From positions 7,501-33,953 of the forward strand of contig RPFO01000998.1 in NCBI GenBank assembly GCA_009746045.1: a stretch of 26,453 nucleotides of DNA, given 5' to 3'. Origin of the DNA: Mesostigma viride. Lineage: Eukaryota > Streptophyta > Mesostigmatophyceae > Mesostigmatales > Mesostigmataceae. Every line of letters begins with the position of its first letter. Position 1 is the first letter of the stretch. Made by a program: the position numbers and the translations under genes. Below are positions 18,086-26,453 of the stretch, one piece after another. The notes beneath the pieces are model-generated. The model did not search any database. It was not told the DNA's origin and saw only the letters and a program-made list of their open reading frames with translations.

Positions 18086-18483
18086 TTGTCCTTGCTGCCA
18101 CCCTGAGCTGGCTTGCTCTGACCTTCCTGCCTCAGGTACGAGGGACACTCATTCCTGAAGTGACCCTTCCCCTGGCAGAAATAACATTCCACCTGACTGA
18201 TGTCCCGTGAGGTCCCACTGCTGGGCCCAGCCTTGGGAGGACCACCCACCCTCTTGAAGTCAAACTGGGACTGTGGATGTCCCGACTTCGGCGGGGTCCC
18301 CCGTCCAGCCCTTCTGTCACGCCCCCTCCTGGACCTTCCTCGACCCCTTGAAGAGGTCTCAGGCCCTCTCGAGGGCGCTGGGCCCCCGTGGCCCGATCCC
18401 CTCATGGACTTAACCGTGGGTTCAGTGGCCTCCTCATCATTCTGACGAGGGCGCTTACCCCCACGTACTTGCCGCTGAAACAC
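18037..18483 (-). CDS. gag: element B Gag C-terminal part with zinc knuckle
   Basis: 148 residues: a basic Arg/Gly-rich region (RGRGRSRRGRDRRAGRG, about 45-61), then knuckle CYFCQGKGHFRNEC at about 99-112, then a Lys-rich tail. Both regions would bind nucleic acid inside the particle. It overlaps the upstream gag frame (18402-19298) by 82 bases in another phase. The overlap includes a GTGGGGG run at about 18455-18461, where a one-base change would link the frames; slippage during translation, mutation or a sequencing error are all possible. The first ATG is probably not the true start. It ends with UGA, in frame with pol. Confidence 0.8.
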   Translation of the reverse strand: MFQRQVRGGKRPRQNDEEATEPTVKSMRGSGHGGPAPSRGPETSSRGRGRSRRGRDRRAGRGTPPKSGHPQSQFDFKRVGGPPKAGPSSGTSRDISQVECYFCQGKGHFRNECPSYLRQEGQSKPAQGGSKDKAGPSQDKGKGKAADH

Positions 18484-19222
18484 TCATACAACTGATCCGT
18501 CATGGCTGCCCAGCCATGGACCTGTCGCATGTGGATGGTCACATTATCCATGGTGACCGGATCCAGCTGCAGCGACTTGAGAAAGTCGCCCATGGCCATC
18601 CGATCTGCGACGAAGAAGCCCTTGGCCATGGCGTCCTCCCTCAGCTTGACGAAGTCTTCAAAGGCGTGGACCACTAGTTGCCCCTTGATGGGCTTGTAGT
18701 CCAGGTATTCTTGCTTCAGGTGGGACCCATCTATGGTCCTCTTGTCACTCAGGAACGACCTGAGTCGCGTCATAAACGCCGTCCAGGTGTCCCCCGCCGC
18801 GTGTCGCTCCCGAACAAACTTGAACAGCCGCCTCGCCGACTGCCGTATGTAGGCACTAGACGCCAGGATGCGAAGCTTGTCACCGTTGTATATCTCCGTG
18901 TACAAGTTCATGTCCTCTAACATCCTCTCAGCATCCCGGGGCTGCCAATTGTCCTTGATGGACTGAAACTGGCCTAGCACCGCGTACCCCTCAGCAACGG
19001 TTGGTCGCTTAGGCGCCGCTTGATCTGCGGCTGGCGCGTGCTGCCCGCCCTGCGATCCTTGGCTCTGATTATCTGGCACCTCAGCCTGGTCTCCCAGCGC
19101 CTGGCCGTCCCCGCGTCCATCGCGTCCACCGCGTCCATCGCGTCCATCTCGTCCATCCAGCCCAGCGCCGCGCCGCCGAAGCCCATAAAGCCCGCTTGTT
19201 GGTTGATAGCTCCATCCTCCAT
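18402..19222 (-). pseudogene. gag: element B Gag N-terminal and capsid-like part, frame-broken
   Basis: The likely start is ATG at 19222, in a good context (GCCATCATGG). From it the frame reads MEDGAINQQAGFMGFGGAAL and then a short MDAMDAVDA repeat coded by 9-bp units at about 19105-19150. The longer downstream frame (open 19298-18402) carries the helical capsid-like part: VAEGYAVLGQFQSIKDNW, then ARRLFKFVRERHAAGDTWTA, then FEDFVKLREDAMAKGF and DFLKSLQLDP. This pattern fits the copia Gag (UBN2-like) helical fold. The two frames differ in phase, so one indel lies in or near the 9-bp repeat and G run around 19110. A second break lies at about 18455. Assignment as Gag is supported by position upstream of the knuckle. 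Confidence 0.7.
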
Positions 19223-19324
19223 GATGGCCTCTGTTCAGATCTGCTACAGCCAGCCAAGTGGCCAAGCAGCAATTAAAGCAATATAAGCTACTGAACAAGA
19301 AAGGAAAGTGCCAAGTGTTACCAC

Positions 19325-20242
19325 TCAGGCAAGACCACCACGGCTGGCCCCAGGCGCGTCCTGGTTCTCCTTGTCGCTGTCGTCGTCGCTGTCGCTCACC
19401 ACAATCAGCTCTGGTACCCTGCTACCTGCTGCGCCGTCGTCGACCCGCTGTCGGCCCGCGATGACTGAATCGTCACCGTTGGTAAAGTAGACAGGTGACA
19501 ACCCGTCGTTGGCCCTCGCGGATTGTACGTTGGCACCTCGTGGTCGCCAAGTGTCTCGTCGCCTAGCCCAGCGACACCCCCTGCCCTACCTCAAGGTCAC
19601 TATCGTACCCAAGAGGTGCAAACTCCTCCCAACGCGTCACACGAACGCGAAGGGGCGGGGGCAGCTCCTGAAAAGGAACTCTTACTCGCTCTGGAAACCT
19701 GCCGACTCTTGTCGCGCGCTGTCCTCCGGCGATGGCTTCCGCTGTCGCCCCGACCTCTGCAAGCCGCCTGTGATGCTCCGCTCCGCGTCGTTCACGCCTA
19801 ACTGGCCCGCTGCAACACCCTCGTCGCCGATGCCGCCTGCGAAAGCACGTGGTACTCCCGCGCCCGCTACTGTCGGCACAAACTCGTGTCGCCCTGCGCC
19901 AGCTGCCTCCGCAACCTCGCCTCGCCTTGCTGCCAACTCCGTCCGCACTCGCTCTGCTACTGCAGTAATCACCGTCTGGATGCCGACCAACCCGTGAAGC
20001 TCCTGCTCAAGGTCGTCGATGCTCCGGTGCTCCGGAATGACGATGGTTTGTACGTGTCGCAGAATTCGCTCCCAATCTTCGACCTGGTCGTCGACGAATT
20101 GCACGAAGCTGCGATTTACAGGCGGACGATCTGCAAGCAACAAAGATAGATCCCGAACGACACGGCGTAATTCAGGAGAAATCGAACCCCCAGCAGACTG
20201 CCGAAACCGGAAATCCTGCTGCCGTTGTTCCTCCTGCACCAT
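19325..20242 (-). pseudogene. element B leader ORF upstream of gag, frame-broken
   Basis: Starts at ATG 20242, 94 bp after the 5' LTR. The first open part (20242-19682, 186 residues) has a predicted helical stretch (ISPELRRVVRDLSLLLADRP, VEDWERILRHVQTIVI, QELHGLVGIQTVI) and then a Gly/Ala-rich linker. After the stop, open stretches in other frames continue, the last one ending at 19325 with an acidic SDSDDDSDKENQD segment. This suggests one original protein of about 300 residues with two or more indels, or a spliced leader. I recognise no family. An extra ORF before gag is not standard in copia elements. Bases 19223-19324 are a short non-coding gap before gag. Confidence 0.5.
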
Positions 20243-20335
20243 TCACCACCGGACGAGCTCCTCTCGTCGTAAACGCTGCACACCGCAACCGGCAACGACC
20301 CTCCTGGCCGTTCCGCTGAGACTGGTTGTAATTTG

Positions 20336-21031
20336 AGTTAACGTTCTTCGCACACGCAATGTGAAGGATATGGTTGCAATGCAGCAATGTGTGAATATGG
20401 TTGGAAACGGAGCTTTGTTAAATCGGATAATGTTTACAGCGCTCACACACTTGAGGCTTGTACACGCGCTTGCCAAGTCAAGGCACAACACGTGAGGCGG
20501 GCTCGCAAGAGATGCCCATTTGGCACTGGCCTATTGTTTATATACTTGTGCACTGTGCTTGCTAGTCCTGAGCAGCCTAGGAGGCCTGCTCAGTAATAAC
20601 ACCCCCGGTACAGTATTCACTACCTGTACAGCGCCCAGCTCCTATACAGTAGGTCTGCCATACAGGCACAGTGACCACAGAGTACAGTCCACAGTGATTA
20701 TTGCATCTGCACCTAGAAGTCCAGGACTAAGCCTGCGGTACCAACAGACCACAGGTTAAGGTTCCTATTTCCTGCGTACGACGTATTAATCCAATACCGT
20801 CGTAGGTACAGCACCTAATTCCTGTCAGCCCAGGAATTACTGTCGACCCCATATGTCGTCGGCAAATATTCACGTCCGACTTAGAAGAACAGCCGGCTCG
20901 CGCTCGCGCGCGACCGGGAAGTCGGAACGCCATAACTTTCTTGATACTTGTCGGAATGAACTCGTTCCGGTGCCGCTGGAATCGCAGAGATATGCCGAAT
21001 CAGGATCACGCCAATGCGCTTGGCGTTAACT
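20336..21031 (-). repeat. 5' LTR of element B
   Basis: 696 bp. It runs on the - strand from AGTTAACGCC (ending at 21031) to GTTAACT at 20336. TATATAAA is the complement of 20537-20544. It differs from B's 3' LTR mainly in the central third, where it matches element A's LTR. Confidence 0.88.
20537..20544 (-). promoter_or_regulatory. TATA box driving element B
   Basis: TATATAAA on the - strand in the 5' LTR, followed by CAATAGGCCAG. Likely core promoter for the genomic RNA of B, with the start some 25-35 bases downstream. Confidence 0.6.
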
Positions 21032-21036
21032 CCTAT
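21032..21036. repeat. target-site duplication CCTAT, right of element B
   Basis: Second CCTAT copy; element A's 3' UTR resumes with GGGCTGCCACAG at 21037. Confidence 0.88.
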
Positions 21037-21290
21037 GGGCTGCCACAGTTGGCCAACCTCTTGTACATGGGTAACACAACGAGCTTCCCGTGAAGGGATA
21101 GGGACTCATTGTAATTTGTTTGTGCTCCTGAGCCAGTATGGGTGCTATGTGCATATAATAAGGAATCCAAGCTGACTGTCATGCCCAGCGGGTTGTGACT
21201 TGTAGTCTGGGGAGGATATCCAGTACCCATTGTGTGTGTTTGTATGTAGACTTGTGTGAGCTGCTACAGCTCAAGAAAAGAAAGGATTGG
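21037..21290 (+). other. element A 3' UTR, distal part with polypurine tract
   Basis: Homologous to the complement of 13639-13951 in B, but with one rather than two copies of the 60-bp unit and roughly six substitutions. It ends with the purine tract AAGAAAAGAAAGGATTGG at 21273-21290. Confidence 0.8.
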
Positions 21291-21991
21291 AGTTAACGCC
21301 AAGCGCATTGGCGTGATCCTGATTCGGCATATCTCTGCAATTCCAGCGGCACCGGAACGAGTTCATTCCGACGAGTATCAAGAAAGTTATGGCGTTCCGA
21401 CTTCCCGGTCGCGCACGAGCGCGAGCCGGCTGTTCTTCTAAGTCGGACGTGAATATTTGCCGACGACATATGGGGTCGACAGTAATTCCTGGGCTGACAG
21501 GAATTAGGTGCTGTACCTACGACGGTATTGGATTAATACGTCGTACGCAGGAAATAGGAACCTTAACCTGTGGTCTGTGGGTACCGCAGGCTTAGTCCTG
21601 GACTTCTAGGTGCAGATGCAATAGTCACTGTGGACTGTGCTCTGTGGTCACTGTGCCTGTATGGCAGACCTACTGTATAGGAGTCGGGCGCTGTACAGGT
21701 AGTGAATACTGTACCGGGGTGTTATTACTGAGCAGGCCTGCTAGGCTGCTCAGGACTAGCAAGCACAGTGCACAAGTATATAAACAATAGGCCAGTGCCA
21801 AATGGGCATCTCTCTTGCGAGCCCGCCTCACGTGTTGTGCCTTGACTTGGCAAGCTCGTGTACAAGCCTCAAGTGTGTGAGCGCTGTAAACATTATCCGA
21901 TTTAAACAAAGCTCCGTTTCCAACCATATCACACATTGCTGCATTGCAACCATATCCTTCACATTGCATGATGTGCTAAGAAAGCTTAACT
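21291..21991 (+). repeat. 3' LTR of element A
   Basis: 701 bp from AGTTAACGCC to AAGCTTAACT. It has TATATAAA at 21777-21784. Some 15 private differences from the B LTRs include GTGCTAAGAAAGC near its end. It abuts the CAA array directly. Confidence 0.87.
21777..21784 (+). promoter_or_regulatory. TATA box in A 3' LTR
   Basis: TATATAAA. In this 3' LTR it would read outward into the CAA array and the flanking DNA. Confidence 0.55.
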
Positions 21992-21993
21992 AC

Positions 21994-22782
<789 letters not shown>

Positions 22783-23230
22783 TATGACTTCCAAGTAAAC
22801 AAGTTCCCCTATCAAGAGGTCGCATTCCCACGTCGTCAGCCGTTGGATCCACTATTAATAACCCTGTCGGTTTCCGGGTAAATGGGTATTTTTTTATTAA
22901 CCAATAGGAATATCGTTAGGTTAAGAGGTACCACGTATCGACCAGCTGGTTACCCACTGAGGGTAGTGTGATAGGTGAAAGGTTTAGAAAGGAGCATTAT
23001 GTGACCAGGGGAGCCAAGTGACGCGCGTAAGGTCACCGTGAGGAATGCAAGTAAACACCATGTTGCGTCCTTGGAGAGCATGGAAGAGCTCCAAGGGGCT
23101 GGGCCTGTCATTGTTGGGCCCGGGGTCCCACACCTTGTATTGTTCTTGCGCCAAGAGCCATGCAAGCGCGACGCATTGCTGAGTTCCAGAGGAAGATAAA
23201 CCGCCTCACCACGGCGGCTTTGGTGTACTC
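22783..23230. other. unassigned spacer, possibly 5' part of the LINE fragment
   Basis: No convincing frame. About 23160-23231 reads QARRIAEFQRKINRLTTAAL in a frame different from the RT frame that follows, so it could be decayed upstream LINE sequence. The 22830-22990 part is AT-richer, with no repeat or RNA gene that I can recognise. Confidence 0.4.
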
Positions 23231-24174
23231 ATGATTCAGGCGCGCAAGCAATTTGCCCGCATCGTGGGCAGGGAACCAGGGGTGCAGGTTGCTAACAAAT
23301 TCTGGCATGGCGGTGCGGACACGGAGATTCGGCTGGCAGACATCATCTACGCAGACGACACCACCCTCTTCGAGGACACTAGGCACGTGCAGACATGGCT
23401 TGACTGCCTGGCTATCCAGGCCCGTGCAGTGGGGCTTGAGGTCAGCAAGAAGAGAGAGGCCCTGGCGGTTGGGCTCACCCACTCACCGCCGCCCCTCTAT
23501 CTCCTCGACGGCTCTCAAGTCCTGTATCGGGACCGCGTCAAGCTGCTGGGCAGCCTGCTCCCCAGCTGCAAGGTTGATGTGGACCATCGCATCTCCCTCG
23601 CCTGGCACGCTTTACGCCAGTACCGGGCCCTGGGCAAGATCGAGAAACAGGACCTGTTCAAGGTCCTCGTCCTTCCTGTTCTCACGTATGGGGCCGAGAC
23701 GTGGACCCTCACCGCCGACCTGGCCCGCAAGCTGGACGGCGCGGTCACCAACACGCTGCGTTCCATTTTCAGAGTAGGATATGCTGCTCATGTCCGCAAT
23801 GAGGACCTATACCAGGGCATGCCATATATCACCAGCACCATTGGGTTAAGCAGCGACGCCTGCAGCTAGTAGGGCACCTAGCTCGCACCAACCAGGTAGA
23901 CACCTCACGTGGCCCCCCCGCAGGACTGCGACCAGCCCAGCCTGGCCGGCACCTCCTGACGTGGGCCGGGCCCAGTGATGTTAGACGCCGCAAGGCCCGC
24001 ACCTTCAAAGAACAGCTAGTAGAGGACATGGGGGGCCTAGGCCTCTCCGTGATTTGGAAGAAGATGATGGACAAGGCCAAGTGGGCCCAGGTCATAGAAG
24101 ACAACGAGCCCCCCCCAGTGGGGAAGCGCCCGCGTGTGCAAACCCGTGGGAGGCACGCCAGACAGCTCCCCTAG
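23231..24174 (+). pseudogene. non-LTR retrotransposon (LINE) reverse transcriptase, 5'-truncated and frameshifted
   Basis: The first frame (23231-23869) starts inside the RT domain. IIYADDTTLFED at about residues 38-49 holds the catalytic YADD box, AVGLEVSKKREAL is the following thumb-side motif, and LPVLTYGAETWTL at about 149-161 is the conserved LINE block. The fingers and the earlier catalytic Asp are missing, as is any endonuclease. Near 23842 the frame shifts by one; the new frame continues with WVKQRRLQLVGHLART, the usual post-RT LINE sequence, to a stop at 24172-24174. It is non-functional. A clade cannot be assigned reliably from this part. Confidence 0.85.
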
Positions 24175-24350
24175 GGCAGCGTGCGGCTGTCTACTAGATA
24201 GATGTTGTAGTTAGAATGCTGTTAGATAGATGTAGTAGGTAGCTGATGTAGATAGATTAGACCGGTAGGACTGTTTGCACCCATCCATCCATCCATCGGG
24301 GTTAATGCTCCGTGACTCCCCAACGGGAGCACGAGTCTTATTAATTAATT
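24175..24350. other. LINE 3' tail with TAGATAGATG and CCAT repeats
   Basis: Follows the LINE stop. It contains imperfect TAGATAGATGTAGTAG units (24190-24260) and a short (CCAT)n at 24282-24297. Its low complexity fits a LINE 3' UTR; no poly-A tail or duplication was found. Confidence 0.45.
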
Positions 24351-24549
24351 GGTGTACTCGTGCCGCACTTTGAAAACCAGTCTCGTTCCGGATAGTCCAG
24401 ATCGCATATAGCATATTAGTTCGGAGCCATACCCAGGCTAGAGTTGACTGTCGGATAACTCCTCCCCGGGGGTCCCCGCCATACCGAATATGATACAACG
24501 CACGGATAGCGTTAATGTGGAATGTGGTAGCGCGGTCCATGCGGACCAT
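24301..24549 (-). pseudogene. possible coding relic on the - strand
   Basis: A 112-residue frame (24549-24211, - strand) contains FHINAIRALYHIRY and LRTNMLYAIWTIRNETGF. These resemble the tail of some LINE polyproteins, where a tryptophan-rich IW-x-x-RN motif is common. The distal part runs through simple repeats and is not credible as coding. No other support. Confidence 0.22.
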
Positions 24550-24578
24550 ACGTTAAACAATCATTGCCACACCCCGCC

Positions 24579-24680
24579 CAGGTTGTGAAATACGTGCGTA
24601 TTGTCAAAATAAATACGGCAATACGCGTTTTTTTGGCCCCGACGTATTCTACGCGTATTTGGTCCCGAATACGTGATTTG
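24579..24680. repeat. hAT left terminal and subterminal repeats
   Basis: Contains AATACGTG, CGTATT, AATACGG, AATACGCG, CGTATTC, CGTATTT and AATACGTG in about 100 bp. This clustering is typical of transposase-binding sites. Confidence 0.7.
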
Positions 24681-25002
24681 GACTTAGAAATTTTCGAGGT
24701 TCGAGCCGGGGCAGTGCTTGGCGCGAGGCCAGCCGGAACGTGGCGCGGCGCGTACCTCCCCCAAGATCTTCTACTATGCAAACTAGGCTCGATTACTACG
24801 AACTGAGCTTTTCGTCAGTCCTGAGTCCAGTCACTACGGTAATGACTTGGCAGTTGGCAAGCTAACTGAAATTTCCATACACGGAGAGAGTGCCAGAACG
24901 ATGAAAATGCCAGCTGTGTTGGGAACGTAGCCTGTTTGATTAATATTGCATGGCGGTGTGCCATCGGATTTTGTGCTAGTTGTCAAACGTGTTTTTGCAG
25001 CC

Positions 25003-25586
25003 ATGCCAGACAAAGGTCCACAGCATAAATTTGTAGCAAAAAAGACTGTCACTGTTAAGGATGCTCTGGGGAATACGTTTTCGCAGGTCAAGTTTAGCTG
25101 CTCATTTTGCGGCCACAATTTTACCAGTGGCGATGGCAAGCAGATCAGTGCGACCAGGATGCGCGCACATTTTGCGGGCATCGCAGGGCAGGGCATAGAG
25201 GCCTGCCCTGACGCAAAGATTGGGAAACGGAAGCTAGAATTCCAGGAGTTGTGGGCCAAGAAGGCCGGGCTGAAGGCGAAGAAGCAGCAGCACCTGAGCT
25301 TCAGGGCAGTGGCGGAGAGCGGCCAGGGCCTTGCTTCGGGTCGGCCATTGCAGGTGATCCTCGCCAGCAAACAATGACGAGGTTTGTGAACCCCTGCAAC
25401 GAAGAGGAGTGCCAGCTCCTGGTGGCCAACTTCTTTGTTGAGAATGCAATTTCCTTTCACGCGGCTCAGAGCCGGTCTTTCAAGGCAATGATTTCCGGCC
25501 TGAGTCAGTACAAAGGGCTGATCACTGCTCCCAGTCGGTGGCTTGCTGGCAGGCAAACTTCTTCAGAAGCAAAGACAAGCAATTAG
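25003..25586 (+). pseudogene. hAT transposase N-terminal part with BED zinc finger, frameshifted and truncated
   Basis: The BED finger binds the transposon ends. The frame is open from 24946; ATG 25003 has the better context (GCAGCCATGCC) and follows an acceptor-like TTTTTGCAG. The finger is visible as CSFCGHNF, then RMRAHFAGIAGQGIEACPDA (two Cys, His, Cys). The frame stops at 25377, but an overlapping frame continues to 25586 with FVNPCNEEECQLLVANFFVE, then FHAAQSRSFKAMI, the conserved hAT block after the finger. One shift near 25370 therefore separates them. The RNase H-like catalytic domain and dimerisation domain are absent, so this is an internally deleted derivative. Confidence 0.8.
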
Positions 25587-25786
25587 TTATTCATTCATGG
25601 CCCATTTGATATAGGATGATCAGATTTGATAGCTCGTTGTCTCATTCATGCATGGTAATGCTTGTCAGTTTCTGACTTGACTGCCCTTCCAGCAGTGGTA
25701 AACATATTGCATAACTATACCCTAAAGCCTCAAACCCAAAAGGCTTTCATAACCATGCTCTAAAAGGCCGAATTGCACAACTTATC
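25587..25786. other. hAT interior without gene
   Basis: AT-rich sequence between the transposase fragment and the right subterminal repeats; nothing recognised. Confidence 0.5.
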
Positions 25787-25884
25787 GTATTTTCCGTATT
25801 CAACCGACGTATTCTGCCGGGTCTACGTATATACCCGTATTTGGAGGCCACGTATTTGACTACCGACGTATTTCACACCTGGCC
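25787..25884. repeat. hAT right terminal and subterminal repeats
   Basis: Mirror of the left end: CGTATTTT, CGTATTC, CGTATTCT, ACGTATAT, CGTATTTG, CGTATTTG and CGTATTTC before the terminal CACACCTG. Confidence 0.7.
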
Positions 25885-25902
25885 ACCCCGCTCACTTGCA
25901 GT

Positions 25903-26453
25903 AGAGAAAGCGGTGCTCAATGTGTTCCAGGAACGGAAGCTCTTCGTGACCCTGAAGGGGGGGGCGGCTATCGACTACCGCGACACGTCCTGGCTCACAC
26001 CTTGACGAACAACCAACCAAGCCTCCCAACGCCGTTTATCTTGACCAGCACTACCAGCGCAGCGTCGGCGACATCCCGAGCGATCAACGCCAGCCTCGCA
26101 CAGCCGGCTGCCCCATCGGCTCCCTCCCTCTGCAGGATGACATCCGCGCAGTGCTGGAGGAGCACGTGACCTGGCCGCTGGCCGAGAAGCTGACATCGCT
26201 GAACACCACGCTCAACACGTTGGAACCCGGGTCTCCAATGTGGAAACCAAGGTCGTCCACAAGCTCCAGCCCCAGTTCACGACGCTGCACACCGCGGCGC
26301 AAGCTTCGGAACGCATGCTGCCTTGTCTCTCGCCTTAACCAGGTGGAGGGCAAGTGCGGCGTGCTCATAAAAGCTGAGGCCATCACCGCCCACACCGAGG
26401 CCCTGGCCACACAGGTCCCCAAGATAGCGGAGCAGACGGCCACCATTGCATCC
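25903..26453 (+). pseudogene. helical, probably coiled-coil coding relic, frameshifted, runs off window
   Basis: Three GC-rich coding-like stretches in shifting + frames: VEKAVLNVFQERKLFVTLKG (about 25910), then 26005 onward with LQDDIRAVLEEHVTWPLAEK, then RVSNVETKVVHKLQPQF, then NQVEGKCGVLIKAEAI and HTEALATQVPKIAEQTATIA to the end. Spacing of Leu and Val suggests heptads. It could be the ORF1 or Gag-like part of another retroelement, or a broken host gene. The shifts fall near 25985, 26220 and 26320. No family is recognised. The hAT element lies immediately to its left. Confidence 0.35.

Larger units (their letters stand above)
12940..21031 (-). mobile_element. complete LTR retrotransposon B (8.09 kb), inserted in element A 3' UTR
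   Basis: Read on the - strand the order is: 5' LTR (21031-20336), leader ORF, gag in shifted frames, UGA, pol, 3' UTR, polypurine tract, 3' LTR (13638-12940). CCTAT duplications bound it. LTR ends are AGTTAAC...GTTAACT (or GCTTAACT), not the usual TG...CA. No standard primer-binding site (TGG start) follows the 5' LTR; the leader begins CAAATTACAACCAGTCTC. Pol is open, but gag and the leader show frame breaks, so B may depend on other copies for Gag. Confidence 0.88.
1..21991 (+). mobile_element. LTR retrotransposon A (copia-like RT), 5' end outside window, split by two insertions
   Basis: Element A consists of 1-113, 8806-12939 and 21032-21991. The pieces carry, in order, the gag zinc knuckle, UGA, pol, 3' UTR, polypurine tract and 3' LTR. 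The DNA transposon (TAA duplicated) and element B (CCTAT duplicated) account for the two gaps, and removing one duplicate at each site restores the arrangement seen uninterrupted in B. A is therefore older than both insertions. Its 5' LTR, leader and most of gag are not in view, so its own target duplication cannot be tested. Confidence 0.85.
24579..25884 (+). mobile_element. hAT-type DNA transposon remnant, about 1.3 kb
   Basis: Left end CAGGTTGTGAAATACGT (24579) and right end, complemented from 25881, CAGGTGTGAAATACGT form short inverted repeats. Flanks ACCCCGCC (24571-24578) and ACCCCGCT (25885-25892) match at 7 of 8 bases, as for a hAT 8-bp duplication, if three extra bases (25882-25884) belong to the right end. 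Both subterminal zones are packed with AATACGT/ACGTATT words (about seven per side). Inside is only the N-terminal part of a transposase, so the copy cannot move itself. Confidence 0.75.

Noticed and set aside
20336-21991. Head-to-head LTR pair as a truncated palindrome or a rearranged two-LTR junction
   Set aside because: Fully explained by B's 5' LTR followed by the resumed 3' UTR and 3' LTR of A.

Overview
This window is eukaryotic repeat DNA: nested transposable elements with almost no sign of a host gene. The GC-rich codon use, long hexanucleotide arrays, divergent copia-type elements and intron-like donor sites suggest a green-lineage alga or similar protist, but nothing here fixes the species.

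The backbone is one LTR retrotransposon (element A, + strand). It enters at base 1 inside its gag zinc knuckle and leaves at the end of its 3' LTR at 21991. Two later insertions split it. (1) An 8.69-kb DNA transposon (114-8802) has 32-bp terminal inverted repeats and a 3-bp TAA target duplication, and sits in the end of gag. (2) A complete second copy of the same retrotransposon (element B, - strand, 12940-21031) has 696/699-bp LTRs and a 5-bp CCTAT target duplication, and sits in A's 3' untranslated region. The rest of A's 3' UTR, its polypurine tract and its 3' LTR resume at 21032-21991.

Because B lies inverted in A, their pol regions form a giant palindrome (arms 8806-12939 and 13952-18085, about 1 kb spacer). 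Both 1185-residue pol frames are open and nearly identical. The domain order reads integrase, then a retropepsin-like domain, then copia-type reverse transcriptase and RNase H. Canonical copia elements have protease before integrase. A single in-frame UGA separates the gag zinc-knuckle frame from pol in both copies. B also has a separate leader ORF upstream of gag.

The DNA transposon holds, in order: an AT-rich end; about 2.2 kb of C-rich hexanucleotide arrays; a hairpin with 281-bp arms carrying CCAAT/CACGTG motifs; a Cys-rich frame that starts inside the hairpin; a Gly/Ala/Arg-coding GC array; an uncharacterised 381-residue ORF with an acidic C-terminal extension in a second frame; and an array of about 172-bp satellite units next to the right end. 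No transposase catalytic core was recognised.

Right of A are an 0.8-kb (CAA)n array, a 5'-truncated frameshifted non-LTR retrotransposon fragment (YADD box), a 1.3-kb hAT remnant with BED finger and AATACGT-rich ends, and a frameshifted helical coding relic running off the window. All boundaries and identities were read by eye.
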